Shown piece by piece: positions 45,226 through 55,967 of a stretch of DNA of 64,000 nt (the stretch's first letter is position 1; the number at the start of each line of letters is the position of its first letter). The DNA comes from Cherax quadricarinatus (Eukaryota; Arthropoda; Malacostraca; Decapoda; Parastacidae): the NCBI RefSeq assembly GCF_038502225.1, contig NC_091340.1, positions 29,820,579 to 29,884,578 on the forward strand. The letters run 5' to 3'. Made by a program: the position numbers and the translations under genes. Under the pieces are notes generated by a model. That model was not told where the DNA came from. It saw only the letters and a list, made by a program, of their open reading frames with translations, and searched no databases.

Positions 45226-48085
45226 GCTACTTACTCACCTAATTGTGGTTGCAGGAGTCGAGACTCAGCTCCTGGCCCCGCCTCTTCACCGACCGCTACT
45301 AGGTCCTCTCTCCCCCTGCTCCATGAGCTTTATCATACCTCGTCTTAAAACTATGTATAGTTCCTGCCTCCACTACATCGCTTGCCAGACTATTCCACTT
45401 CCTAACTACTCTATGACCGAAGAAATACTTCCTAACATCCCTTTGACTTATCTGAGTCTTCAGCTATCAATTGTGACCCCTTGTTTCTGTGTCCCATCTC
45501 TGGAACATCCTGTCTGTCCACCTTGTCTATTCCACGCAGTATTTTGCATGTCGTTATCATGTCTTCCCTGACCCTCCTGTCCTCCAGTGTTGTCAGACCG
45601 ATTTCCCTTAACCTTTCTTCATAGGACATTCCCCTTAGCTCTGGAACTAGCCTTGTTGCAAACCTTTGCAATTCCTCTAATTTCTTGACGTGTTTGACCA
45701 GGTGTGGGTTCCAAACTGGTGCTGTGTACTTCAGTATGGGCCTGACGTACACAGTGTATAAAGTCTTGAACGATTCCTTACTGAGGTACCGAAACGCTAT
45801 TCTCAGGTTTGCCAAGCGCCCATATGTCGCAGCAGTTATCTGGTTAATGTGTTTTTCTGGCGATGTACTCGGTATTATACTCACTCCTAGGTCTTTCTCC
45901 TTGAGTGAGGTTTGCAGCCTTTGGCCACCTAGCCTATACTCTGTCTGCAGTCTTCTTTGCCCTCCTCCGATCTTCATGACTTTGCATTTGGCGGGGTTAA
46001 ATTCTAGGAGCCAGTTTCTGGACCACACATCCAGCCTGTCCAGGTCTCTTTGTAGACCTGTCTGGTCTGCATCTGATTTAATTCTCCTCATTAACTTCAC
46101 GTCATCTGCAAACAGGGACACTTCTGAGTCTATCCCTTCCGTCATGTCGTTCACATATACCAAGAATAGCACTGGTCCCAGGACTGACCCCTGTGGGACC
46201 CCGCTCGTCACTGGCGCTCACTGTGATACCTCATCACGGACCATGACTCGCTGTTGCCTCCCTGTTAGGTATTCTCTGATCCATTGTAGTGCCCTTCCTG
46301 TTATATGTGCCTGTTCCTCTAGCTTCTGTACTAATCTCTTGTGAGGAACTGTGTTGAAGGCCTTCTTGCAGTCCAAGAAAATGCAGTCAACCCACCTCAC
46401 CCTCTCATTTCTTACTTCAGTTACCTTGTCGTAAAACTCAGGATTTGCCTTCCATGAATCCATGCTGGCTGTTGTTTATAATCTTGTTCCGTTCCAGGTG
46501 CTCCACCACTCTCCTCCTGATAATCTTTTCCAAGACTTTGCATACTATACATGTCAGTGACACTGGTCTATAATTTAGTGCTTCATTTCTGTCTCCCTTC
46601 GTAAAGATGGGGACTGCATTTGCCTTCTTCCATACTTCAGGTAGTTGCCCAGATTTTGGTTAGTGGCACACAGTGTTCCTGCTCCCTCTCTAAGGACCCA
46701 TGGAGAGATGTTGTCTGGTCCCACCGCCTTTGAGGTATCAAGGTCACTTAGGAGCTTCACCTCCTCCTCAGTTGTGTATAATTCATCCAACACTTGTTGG
46801 TATATCCCTTGTTGCTGTATGCCACTGTCTTGTCTCCCCATTGTCCATTCAGCCTCCAATGTAAATACTTCCTGAAATCTCATGTTGAACTCCTCACATA
46901 CCTCCTGGTCGTTTCTTGTGAGCTCCCCCCCCCCTTTCTTTCCTCAGCCTGATTACCTGGTCCTTGACTGTTGTCTACCTCTTGATGTGGCTGTAGAGTA
47001 GTTTCGGGTCAGACTTGACTTTCGATGCTCTGTCATTTTCCTACTGCTGCTCCCCCCCCCCCCCATCTAATCTGTGCATACTCGTTTCTGGTTCATCGAC
47101 TAATCTCTTTATTCTCCTGAGTCCTTTGCCTTCTGTACTTTTTCCATTCTCTAGAGCACTTAGTTTTTGCCTCCCTGCACCTTCGGGTAAACCAAGGGCT
47201 CGTTCTGTCCTTCCCATTATTTCTGTTACCCTTGGGAACAAATCTTTCCTCTGCCTCCTTGCATTTTGTTGCTACAAAGTCCATCATTTTGTTTACTGAT
47301 TTTCCTACCAACTCCTGTTCCCACTGAGCCTCCTGCAGGAAGGTCCTCATTCCTTTGTAGTCCCCCCTTTTATAGTTTAGCTTTTCCCTTTCTATTCCTG
47401 TTACCCTCTCCACTTTTAGCTCCACGATGTATTCAAAGCTCATAACTACGTGGTCACTAGCTCCAAGGGGCCTTTCATATGTGATGTGCTCAATGTCTGA
47501 GCTACTCAGGGTGAACACGAGGTCCAGTCTTGCTGGTTCATCCTCCCCTCTCTCTCTGGTAGTATCCCTAACATGTTGGTGCATGAGATTTGCCAGCACC
47601 ACATCCATCATCTTGGCTCTCCATGTTTTGGGACCCCCCCCCCATGTGGCTCCAGGTTTTCCCAATCAATCTACCTGTGATTGAAGTCGCCTATGACCAG
47701 TAACTTCGCTTTACTTGAGTGGGCCCTTCTTGCCACCTCAGCTAGTGTCCACCATTGCTCTGTTGCATTCATCATATTCCTCTCTTGGCCTCCTGCAGTT
47801 TTGTGGTGGGTTATACATAATTGCAATGACTACCTTGTGTTCCCCTGACTGAGCTGTACCTACTATGTAATCCCTTTCTCCAATCTCGTCCATACCTTCC
47901 ACTTCTTGATAACGCCACCGGTTTTTTATTAGTAGTGCAACCCCTCCTCCCCCCCCTTCTTCTATCCTTCCTCAGGATCTGATATCCGGGTGGGAAGATT
48001 GCATCCACTCCTCACATTTATTCGTTATTCCATCCGCGTTCGTGTACCAAGCCTTCAACTTCTTTTCAATAACTGTGGTCTGGGG
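45226..48085 (-). mobile_element. LINE B1: degraded CR1-like element
   Basis: Minus-oriented, parallel to LINE B2 throughout. 3' end at 45226-45330 (ACTCACCTAATTGTGGTTGC, AGCTCCTGGCCCCGCCTC), RT from 45432 to 46890, endonuclease from 47093 to about 48060 (KAWYTNADGITNK near the end). Relative to B2 it has a deletion of about 16 bp near 46450, others near 46660 and 47000, and lengthened poly-C runs at about 46927, 47053, 47632 and 47951. Confidence 0.85.
45432..48060 (-). pseudogene. LINE B1 ORF2 remnant (endonuclease and RT), multiply broken
   Basis: Open pieces on the minus strand: 47093-47665 (EN part: ARLDLVFTLSSSDIE, GASDHVVMSFEY), 46575-46883 (linker and RT start: LSDLDTSKAVGPDNISPW), 46218-46463 (FLDCKKAFNTVPHKRL, RT motif A), 45432-46211 ([20 protein letters not shown], motif B; SLFADDVKLM, motif C; thumb). 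Frame changes separate them. The product would be the LINE endonuclease/RT; this copy cannot make it. Confidence 0.85.
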
Positions 48086-48556
48086 AGAGGTGGGTTAGGG
48101 GGAGCAGGGGCCTATAGGGGGTTGGTGTGGGGGGTGGGGTCTGTGGTGTGGGGTTTGGGGGCAGAGGGCTTATGGGGGGTTTCAGTGGGGGTGGGGGTAG
48201 TGGTGAGGGGGATGGGGATAGAGGGTACAGTGTGTGAGTTGCTGTGGATTACTGTGAGTGTGGGGTTTGTGGTGAGGGGGATGGGGGGAGAGGGTACATT
48301 GTGTGGGTTACTGTGAGGGTGGGGTTTGTGGTGAGGGGGATGGGGGGAGAGGGTACATTGTGTGGGTTACTGTGGGTTTCTGTGGGGATGGGGTTTGAGT
48401 TGAGGGGGATGTACGGGTTACTGAGGGTTACTGTGAGGGTTGGGTTTATGCAGAGGGGGATTTGTGGGTTACTGTGGTTTTCTGTGAGGGTGGGGTTTGT
48501 GCTGAGGGGGATGGAGGCAGAGGGTGCAGTGAGTGGGTTTTGGGTTAGGTCGTTTA
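48086..48556. repeat. TG-rich minisatellite, about 60-bp period
   Basis: GTGAGGGGGATGGGGGGAGA, GGGTACATTGTGTGGGTTAC, TGTGAGGGTGGGGTTTGTG repeats about six times with losses. It lies 5' of LINE B1. Confidence 0.75.
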
Positions 48557-48587
48557 GGATTGCCATGGTTGTGTTCCATGGCAATCC
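48557..48587. other. Perfect 12-bp hairpin
   Basis: GGATTGCCATGG, 7-nt loop, CCATGGCAATCC. It is followed by a (GTGTGC)n-type run (48593-48662). Role unknown. Confidence 0.7.
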
Positions 48588-48662
48588 CAAGCACATGTGT
48601 GCATGTGTGTATGTGTGTGTGCATGTGTGTGTGCATGTGTGTGCATGTGTGTGTGCGCATGT

Positions 48663-51600
48663 GTGTGTACTCACCTAATTGTACTCACCTAATTGTGGTT
48701 GCAGGGGTCGATACTCAGCTCCTGGCCCCGCCTCTTCACTGATCGCTACTGGATCCTCTCTCTCTCTGCTTCCTGAGCTTTGTCATACCTCTTCTTAAAA
48801 CTATGTATGGTTCCTGCCTCCACTACTTCACTTGCTAGGCTATTCCACTTGCTGACAACTCTATGACTGAAGAAATACTTCCTAACGTCCCTGTGACTCG
48901 TCTGAGTCTTCAGCTTCCAGTTGTGACCCCTTGTCCCTGTGTCCCCTCTCTGGAACATCCTATCTCTGTCCACCTTGTCTATTCCCCGCAGTATCTTGTA
49001 TGTCGTTATCATGTCTCCCCTGACCCTTCTGTCCTCCAGTGTCGTCAGTCCGATTTCCCTTAACCTTTCCTCGTACGACATTCCCTTGAGCTCTGGGACT
49101 AGCCTTGTTGCAAACCTTTGTACTTTCTCTAACTTCTTGACGTGCTTGACCAGGTGTGGGTTCCAGACTGGTGCTGCATACTCCAGTATGGGCCTAACAT
49201 ACACAGTGTACAGTGTCTTGAACGATTCCTTATTAAAGTATCGGAACGCTATTCTCAGGTTTGCCAGGCGCCCGTATGCTGCAGCGGTTATTTGGTTGAT
49301 GTGTGCCTCCGGTGATGTGCTCGGTGTTATGGTCACCCCAAGGTCTTTCTCCCTGAGTGAGGTCTGTAGTCTTTGTCCACCTAGCCTATACTCTGTCTGC
49401 GGTCTTCTTTGCCCCTCCCCAATCTTCATGACTTTGCATTTGGCTGGATTGAATTCGAGAAGCCAGTTACTGGACCACATGTCCAGCCTCTCCAGGTCTC
49501 TTTGCAGTCCTGCCTCATCCTCGTCCGATTTAATTCTTCTCATCAACTTCACGTCATCTGCGAACAGGGACACTTCAGAGTCTATTCCTTCCATCATGTC
49601 GTTCACATATATCAAAAATAGCACTGGTCCTAGAACTGACCCCTGTGGGACCCCGCTCGTAACAGGCGCCCACTGTGATACCTCTTCACGTACCATGACT
49701 CGTTGCTGCCTCCCTGTCAGGTATTCCCTTATCCATTGCAGTGCCCTTCCTTTTACGTGTGCCTGATCCTCCAGCTTCTGCACTAATCTCTTGTGGGGAA
49801 CTGTGTCAAAGGCCTTCCTGCAGTCTAGGAAAACGCAATCTACCCAACCCTCTCTCTCGTGTCTTACTTCTGTTACCTTGTCATAAAACTCCAGGAGGTT
49901 TGTGATACAAGATTTGCCTTCCATGAACCCATGCTGGTTTTCATTTATAATCTTGTTCCTTTCCAGGTGTTCGACCACTCTCCTCCTGATAATCTTCTCC
50001 ATGACTTTGCACACGATACATGTCAGAGACACAGGTCTGTAGTTTAGTGCCTCGTTTCTGTTTCTTTTCTTAAATATGGGGACTACATTAGCTGTCTTCC
50101 ATTTCTCAGGTAGTTGCCCAGTTTCAAGGGATGTGTTGAAGATTGTGGTTAGAGGCACACACAGCATCTCTGCTCCTTCTCTAAGGACCCATGGGGAGAT
50201 GTTGTCCGGTCCCATCGCCTTTGAGGTGTCAAGGTCACTTAAGAGCTTCTTCACCTCCTCCTCAGTTGTTCGTATGTCATCCAACACTTGTTGGTATATT
50301 CCCTCTTGATGTTCCCTTCTGTTCTGTCTTCCCACAGCCCTTCCTGTCTCTACTGTAAAAACTTCCTTAAATCTCCTGTTCAGCTCCTCACATACCTCCT
50401 GATCATTTCTTGTGAGTTCTCCACCTTCTGTCCTTAATCTGATCACCTGGTCTTTGACTGTTGTCTTCCTCCTGATGTGGCTATACAACAGTTTCGGGTC
50501 AGTCTTGATTCTCGATGCTATGTCATTTTCATACTGTCGCTGGGCCTCCCTCCTTACCTGTGCGTACTCATTCCTGGCTCTGCGACTTTGTTTTTGCCTC
50601 CTTACACCGTCGGGTGAACCAGGGGCTTGTTCTGGTCTTCCCGTTGTTACTGTTGCCCTTGGGAATGAACCTTTCCACTGCCTCCTTGCATTTTGTTGCT
50701 ACATATTCCATCATTTCATTTACTGGCTTTCCTGCCAGTTCTCTGTCCCACTGGACCTCCCGCAGGAAGTTCTTCAACCCTATGTAGTCCCCTCTTTTAT
50801 AGTCAGGTTTTTCCCATTCTACTCCTGTTATTCTCTCCACTTGCAGCTCTACTATGTATTCAAAGCACAGAACCACGTGGTCGCTAGCTCCTAGGGGACT
50901 CTCATACTTGATGTCCTCAATGTCTGTGCTGCCCAGGGTGAACACAAGGTCCAATCTTGCTGGTTCATCCTCCCCTCTCACTCTGGTAGTGTCCTTAACA
51001 TGTTGGTGCATGAGGTTTTCCAGCACCACGTCCAACATCCTGGCTCTCCATGTTTCGGGACCCCCATGTGGCTCCAGGTTTTCCCAGTCAATCTCCCTGT
51101 GGTTGAAATCCCCCATAACCAGCAACTTTGCTCTGCTGGAGTGAGCTCTTCTTGCCACCTCAGCAAGTGTGTCCACCATTGCTCTGTTGCTCTCTTCATA
51201 TTCCTCTCTTGGCCTCCTGCAGTTCTGTGGTGGATTATACATCACTGCAATGACCACTTTGTGTTCCCCAGACTGAAGTGTACCTGCTATGTAGTCTCTT
51301 TCTCCCGTCTCATCTATTTCTTCCATTTTCTCGAATTTCCATCTGTTTTTTACGAGCAGAGCAACCCCACCTCCCCCCCTGCCCCTTCTATCTTTCCTCA
51401 TGCTCTGCTATCCTGGTGGGAAGATTGCATCTGTTATTGTCTCCATGAGTTTTGTTTCTGTAACTGCTATGATGTCTGGGGACTTCTCATTGATTCTTTC
51501 TTGCCATTCCTCATGTTTATTCGTTAATCCATCTGCATTTGTGTACCAAACCTTCAACTTCTGTTCTAATACTGTAACTGTGGTGCGGGGGGTGGAAACA
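48663..51600 (-). mobile_element. LINE B2: near-complete CR1-like ORF2 copy
   Basis: Minus-oriented and in the same direction as B1. The 3' end has two tandem copies of TGTACTCACCTAAT (48666-48693), then GGTTGCAGGGGTCGATACTC. Body continues to about 51600; further 5' the sequence becomes G/T-rich and no ORF1 is recognisable before the (GT)n run. Confidence 0.88.
48746..51590 (-). pseudogene. LINE B2 ORF2: AP endonuclease and reverse transcriptase, two lesions
   Basis: The N-terminus reads KVWYTNADGLTNKHEEW and PDIIAVTETKLME (catalytic Glu) near 51560-51450, then TAG in place of an expected codon after IFPPG (about 51410). The frame continues from 51401: GRGGGGVALLVKN, VVIAVMYNPPQN, LLVMGDFNHREIDWENL, LGASDHVVLCFEY (Asp-His). 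Between 50568 and 50600 a frameshift moves reading into the frame 50488-48746: VVPIFKKRNRNEALNYRPVS, NENQHGFMEGKSCITNLLEF, CVFLDCRKAFDTVPHK (motif A), [20 protein letters not shown] (B), SLFADDVKLMRR (C), DLGVTITPSTSPEAH, YVRPILEYAAPVWNPHL. About 940 codons in all, normal for CR1-type ORF2. Confidence 0.9.
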
Positions 51601-51671
51601 GAGGGATTGGTGTGTGATGGTTGGTTTGGATTGTTCAGTTGCCTTGGGGGTGTCGTGGCTGGAGTCCTTTG

Positions 51672-51677
51672 TGTGTC

Positions 51678-51730
<53 letters not shown>
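51672..51730. repeat. (GT)n microsatellite
   Basis: Pure GT apart from the edges. Confidence 0.97.
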
Positions 51731-51731
<1 letters not shown>

Positions 51732-51747
51732 GCCTGATGCTGTTCCT

Positions 51748-51800
51748 TCTGCTCCGGGGGCGTTGACCCCCGGAGCACCCTCCAGGTATACTCCAGATAT
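51748..51800 (-). repeat. Decapod GGGGGCGTTGACCCCC repeat, short copy
   Basis: CTCCGGGGGCGTTGACCCCC, GGAGCACCCTCCAGGTATAC; compare 6245-6420. Confidence 0.6.
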
Positions 51801-51904
51801 ACAGTAAGTACAGTATTTCCCATCCCCCCGACTTTCATACCTGTCAGAAACATCATCCCGTAGTTCCGTACAGCTGCCTCCTGTTGCTGTCTTCCAAATG
51901 GTGA

Positions 51905-52022
51905 GGAAATATACCTAGCTGGATGAATCTTATTGTAGCCAGCTGGCCCAGTGGCTAACGCGTCGGTCTGGAGTTTTATGACTCTCTGACCGCGAGTTCT
52001 ACCCCGCCCGTAGTATGGTTTA
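51905..52022 (+). mobile_element. SINE-1 copy, tRNA-derived head
   Basis: GGATGAATCTTATTGTAGCC, AGCTGGCCCAGTGGCTAACG (A-box), CGTCGGTCTGGAG, GACTCTCTGACCGCGAGTTC (B-box start), TACCCCGCCCGTAGTATGG. Matches 30613-30692 except for few bases. Confidence 0.78.
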
Positions 52023-52231
52023 GTCAGTACTCTACGGTTAGATAATATGGTATCGTAACTCGCTACATTTTCCTTTCTTAGAAAGAAAAGTATTTTCGGC
52101 TTTTTTATTAGACAGCACTAGACAATATAGGTACATACCTTATTTCCTTTTTAATTCTAACAGCAGTAGGAATGACTGTTTGCTGTTAGTGCCAGCTGAT
52201 TATTTAAACATATTACACACACACACACACA

Positions 52232-52382
52232 CAGCTGAGGGACTGATTACCTCATCCTTTGTAAGTAGTTCTTCTGTCTTCAAACTATGTCCTAGAATAT
52301 GCATTGATGAAGCCACTGGATAGAGAAACGTCTACAATAAAGGTACCCAGATGTGGAACATGTGTCTAAATCTTCAAAGCCA
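52232..52382 (+). mobile_element. Hammerhead-tail element after (AC)n
   Basis: GCTGAGGGACTGATTACCTC, TTCTTCTGTCTTCAAAC, the motif, AATAAAGGTACCCAGATGTG and GAACATGTGTCTAAA. Motif at 52300-52336 has a TTGATGAA core, weak stem II and GAAACGTC. The preceding 52023-52231 holds no gene. Confidence 0.65.
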
Positions 52383-52433
52383 AGGTCTGCCGTCTCACAC
52401 ATACAGTAATATATTGGGTAAGTAAACAGAAAG

Positions 52434-52680
52434 GTGGACGGGAGGTTCGAACCGTAGTCCTGAGATTAACAGGTCCAGAGCTTTACGTCTGAGCTACGAG
52501 GATAGTTTGACAGAAGTCGCTGCTGTGTCCTGTCTGCGTCAGTGGCTACTGTCTGTGACCTTACTGAGCTTTCCCCACAGACTTCTGTGAAACTTTTCTA
52601 TTAGAGAAGTTCCGTAGCTCAGCAGTAAAGGTCTGGATCTCTTACTCTTGGGACCACAGTTCGAACCTCCCTTTCATCTT
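52434..52680. mobile_element. Inverted pair of tRNA-like SINE heads (SINE-4)
   Basis: The right arm (52608-52676, plus) reads TTCCGTAGCTCAGCAGTAAA (A-box), GGTCTGGATCTCTTACTC, GGGACCACAGTTCGAACCTC (B-box). The left arm (52436-52504) is the inverse: GGGAGGTTCGAACCGTAGTC, CTGAGATTAACAGGTCCAG, CTGAGCTACGAGGA. On the minus strand the left arm shows CTGTTAA where an anticodon loop would be, reminiscent of tRNA-Asn, but the stems are not tRNA-perfect. Confidence 0.65.
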
Positions 52681-52749
52681 CTTGTTTATTCGACAGTCGT
52701 CAACTACGACTTAAATTAGATTCAATATATCAGGTGTTTATACTTAGCT

Positions 52750-53004
52750 TTGGTAAGTAAGACACATGTGCAACAATCAGGCATCTTTATTCCGAAACGT
52801 TTCGCCTACACAGTAGGCTTCTTCAGTCAAGTACAGAACAGTTGGCAGGAGTAGTAGAGATGTGAAAGCGATATAATCAGTCCATCACTCTTGAAGACGT
52901 AGTTTTAAGGTGGTCAGTCCCAAAGCCTGGAGAAGAGTTTTGTTCCATAGTCTGGAACAATGTTACCAACCTCTCGGTACTGTATACCATTCTAATATTC
53001 ATAC
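52750..53004 (-). mobile_element. Hammerhead-tail element, GTAGGC family, single unit
   Basis: TAAGACACATGTGCAAC, CCGAAACGTTTCGCCTACAC, AGTAGGCTTCTTCAGTC, AGTAGAGATGTGAAAGCGAT, GTGGTCAGTCCCAAAGCCTG and GTACTGTATACCATTCTAAT track the tandem unit of 21041-22934 over about 250 bp, lacking the middle part with (TAG)n. Confidence 0.75.
52791..52831 (-). ncRNA. Hammerhead-like motif
   Basis: Minus strand: CTTGA/TCGGA stem I with G-U pairs, canonical CTGAAGA plus A, GCCTAC-TGT-GTAGGC, GAAACGTT. Confidence 0.55.
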
Positions 53005-53085
53005 TTACCTGCCTGGAGTCTACCTGGAGGGCATTCCGGGGATGAACGCCCCCGCGGCCCGGTCCACGACCAGGCCTAGTGATAT
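53005..53085 (+). repeat. Decapod GGGGGCGTTGACCCCC repeat, diverged copy
   Basis: CCTGGAGTCTACCTGGAGGG, GGATGAACGCCCCCGCGGCC, CGGTCCACGACCAGGCC are an inverse, diverged version of 6330-6420. Confidence 0.55.
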
Positions 53086-53097
53086 CATCATTATTAA

Positions 53098-53345
53098 AGG
53101 TCTGTATGGCGAAGACCTGACTGGTAGAAAGGAACTAACCCTCTTACGAACATAAGAGAGGAGGAACACTGCACCAGGCCTGTTGGCCCATACTGGGCAA
53201 GTCCTTCACAAATATTCCGTTAGTGGGTTAGATTTGTGAAGGACGTGCCCAGTATAGGCCAACAGGCCTGCTGCAGTGTTCCTCCTTTCTTTGTTATTAA
53301 GAGGGTTAGTTCCTTCCTACCAGTCAAGTCTTTTCCATACCGACC
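53098..53345. mobile_element. Foldback of LINE A-type 3' ends
   Basis: Arms of about 118 bp (53098-53217 and 53230-53345) around a 13-bp spacer: GAGGAACACTGCACCAGGCC, TGTTGGCCCATACTGGGC faces GCCCAGTATAGGCCAACAGG, CCTGCTGCAGTGTTCCTCC; both run on into GGAACTAACCCTCTTA. The GGCCTGYTGGCCCATA block is the LINE A tail region. Confidence 0.7.
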
Positions 53346-53739
53346 TTTGGTGAGGGTAATATCACTAGATTTCACCAGGATTGGTGTGGTGTTACACTAC
53401 ATGTCCTCACCTTTGTCACCAGCCACAGAGAAATTTCACCAATTACCGAAATCTGGTGGAGTATTCCAATATATAGCCGGGGCTGCGGCTACCGTATAGT
53501 GCAGTATTTTGTTTCGTACATGAAAGGTACTGCTCCGTACCTAAAGGAAAATATCGTACCTTTATTTCGTATAGCAAATTTTAACAAAAATTCCATCGTG
53601 CCATACCGTACCGTACTGTCAGTCTTAATTGCCACCGGTTGTTGAAAAAATCAGAAAGATTCCTGGTAAGAAGGGGAGATATACAGTATATATCTTTTCT
53701 ATGTATAGAATATTGACGTTAATGGTTGAAATTCTTGTG
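53346..53739. other. No recognised feature
   Basis: TCGTACC/GGTACTG-like words recur at 53505-53640 but without clear periodicity. Confidence 0.45.
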
Positions 53740-53761
53740 CAACATATGAGAATCTTATTAA

Positions 53762-53797
53762 GGAAACGTTTCGCCACGCAGTGGCTTCATCTGTCCA
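53762..53797 (-). ncRNA. Hammerhead-like motif
   Basis: Minus strand: GGA/TCC stem I, CAGATGAA core (U4 changed to A), GCCAC-TGC-GTGGC stem II, GAAACGTT. Confidence 0.5.
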
Positions 53798-54169
53798 GTA
53801 CAAAGTAGAAATTGATAAGAAGAGGGGGAGTTTGAGGTAATCAGTCCCTCAGCCAAGAATCGATGTGTTCAGTCCATCAATCTTGTAGAAAGTGCAGCAT
53901 AGGCAAGCAAAGCAAACAAATAAGTTCAGGTAAGATCCCAATGGGATGAGCGTTGAAGACGGGATAGATGAAGAATAGCTCTGGAGAGGAGTGTTCTTAG
54001 TCTTAGAAATAGAGCTAGGGCTTAACCCAGCAGCTAAGGCGATTGTGGGACAGACTTGAGAACAGGAATAGCAGGGACTGTTGCATCGAACTTATAGTAG
54101 TTGAAGTCTTGAATCTTCAGTAGCTGGCAGCAGGCTAGGTCACATCAGAGGGTAGAACACATATGGGAA

Positions 54170-55967
54170 TTATAGGAGTAACTGAGGAGGCAGGTTAGCA
54201 TTGGAGCCATTTTCGAACTTTTTGAAGCTGCTTCTAGATAGGTGGTATAATTTAGCCTTGTTACTGAAGGTGAAACGTAGAGGCTTGATGAACTCAAGAA
54301 CTTGGGTGAGTGTGAAGTGAAGCGGTGATTCACAGACATACTTGACTGTTCCAGCACCGAGGCTTTTGTAGAGTTCAGTACAGGTCATGGTGTCAGTATT
54401 TGAAGGAGAAGTGTAGAAGGTAAGGTTTTCCCATGAGGGTTTACTGGAGTCGTAGCTATCTTCCTCTTCTGGAGTGGATTCATTGGGCGAATCTACAATG
54501 GTGGTAGCAGGTGACTGAGGGGCGACAGGAGCAGTGGTGAGATGTAATGGTTGTGTAACAGCAGGCTGGGGGACGATGGTTGAGGCAGCATGATCAACTT
54601 TGTCAGCGGTGGAAGTGGTTATAGAATTTACAGGAGCAGTTGCTTGGGCAGGAGACAGGTCTGCAGGTGCAGTAAAGTTCAGGGAGTTGGGAAGGATCTT
54701 GAGGATGTCTGCTGAAGGTGTGGAGTCCGGAAAATTGAAGGTAGGCATGTTGTTCAGACGGTTTGCTGCGTTTGCAAGGTGTGCATACACCATGCAGTAC
54801 AGCACCTTGGAGGCAGCACCGTCGGGGAATTGAGAGAGGGAGTTGCTGGGCGATGGTGGCTGTAGATCAGCGTGTAGAGTCTTGGTGGTGTCGGTTTGTG
54901 GTTTGGTTATTGAGGTGTTCTTCAGAACTTTAGTTTTCTTCAAAATTATTTCTTTCCTGAGTGGGCACTTAGCTGCAAGGGTATGATGATTACCCTTGCA
55001 GTTAAGACATGTTGGTGCTGTAGTAATGGTGCAGGATCTGAAATCGTGTCCATCATTCCCACATTTTGAACAAAACTTCTTATCCTTGATGGGACAGTCC
55101 TTGGTGGTGTGTTTATAGTAGTAGCAGGTCCTGCAGTGGGAGATGTATGTGAAACGTTCTTGTTCTATATGACTTGTGTCCTTTTACTTTACAATATGAG
55201 ATGGCCAGACCGTCAGAGAGAGTTTGGGCAGCCATGGAGATGTCTGAGAATGTAATCTTTAGCATAGATGAGGCGTTAGGGATCTTGGAGATGCTGTCTA
55301 CCGAGGCCCAGGTGTTTTGTTCCTCAATAGATGTCTTCAGTGCTTCAGTAGAGAGAGAGGTGACGATATTGTCCAGTCTTTTCACAAAGACCGAACGTTT
55401 CGACTTCAAGAATGGAGATGGGGATAGAGTGAATTGTTGTGTTTGTAGGGTCCTGATTGAAGAGTCGTCCATTAGTTTTGATGCTTCCGTGTCGTCTGTG
55501 CAGACGATAATGAAGGAGCCCTTCAGAGAGTGGATTGACGTAAATTTGACCTGCAGGCAGGTCCTAACGACGGTAGCTAAAGCTAACTTCGAGGAGTCAT
55601 TTATTACACCATTCACAGACTTGATTTTCACACGGTGCGACAGCAGTGTGAAAAGGATGTGACGTTTGTAGAATATAAATTCCCCACCCTGGCGGGGTCG
55701 AAGGGAGGCTTCTTGAGTGTAGAGCAACTGTGTAATCGGACAGAGCACGACGGACCAGGAGTGAAGAGGCCGTAGACGTGGCTTATATACTGTAGTCAGG
55801 TGAGGCGAAGCAGGAGGAGGCGGGGTCATAGTGGAACCATCCACTAGTCGAAGTAGGTCTTCGTCCGAAGATTGGACAAGTATTGAAGAATTTTTTGCAA
55901 CAGAGATTTCCATATGTTGTATAGGTGTCTCAATCTTCAAATTGTCGGTTTTCAAACCATTTATCAA
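54170..55967 (-). pseudogene. Gag-like ORF1 with three CCHC zinc knuckles, one frameshift
   Basis: Two overlapping minus-strand frames (55967-55113 and about 55165-54170) make one protein of roughly 590 residues. The first half has two RRM/PRE_C2HC-like stretches (VKIKSVNGVINDSSKLALAT, SVFVKRLDNIVTSLSTEALK). Three knuckles follow in the second frame: CRTCYYYKHTTKDC, CSKCGNDGHDFRSC and CLNCKGNHHTLAAKC. The C-terminal half is rich in Pro/Ala/Ser/Thr (residues around TAPADLSPAQATAPV) and ends QLLL. This layout is that of I/Jockey-type ORF1 nucleic-acid-binding proteins. The shift falls near 55130-55160. A 22-bp foreign insert (55172-55193) lies just upstream of the knuckles. Confidence 0.75.
55172..55193 (-). 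mobile_element. 22-bp insertion matching the PLE-2 3' terminus
   Basis: On the minus strand TGTAAAGTAAAAGGACACAA plus GT is the tail sequence near 22967 and 31756. ATATG stands on both sides (55167-55171 and 55194-55198). Confidence 0.5.

Larger units (their letters stand above)
53740..55967 (-). mobile_element. Retroelement with CCHC ORF1 and hammerhead-like tail, no ORF2
   Basis: Minus-oriented: ORF1 remnant (55967-54170), about 370 nt of UTR with GGCTGAGGGACTGATTACC and CTTATCAATTTCTACTTTGT, then the motif (53762-53797) and CTTAATAAGATTCTCATATG, TTGCACAAGAATT. No RT is found between ORF1 and the tail. Either ORF2 was deleted from a LINE or this is a Gag-only non-autonomous form. 5' limit unknown. 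Confidence 0.65.

Noticed and set aside
48249..48678. His/Thr-rich protein over 48249-48674
   Set aside because: GT/CA-rich low-complexity translation.
51940..52020. Functional tRNA gene
   Set aside because: A- and B-boxes are present but acceptor and anticodon stems do not form a proper cloverleaf, and copies recur with SINE bodies.
52436..52504. tRNA-Asn gene on the minus strand
   Set aside because: The CTGTTAA loop is suggestive, but the arms pair poorly and an inverted sister copy lies 100 bp away, so SINE heads are more likely.
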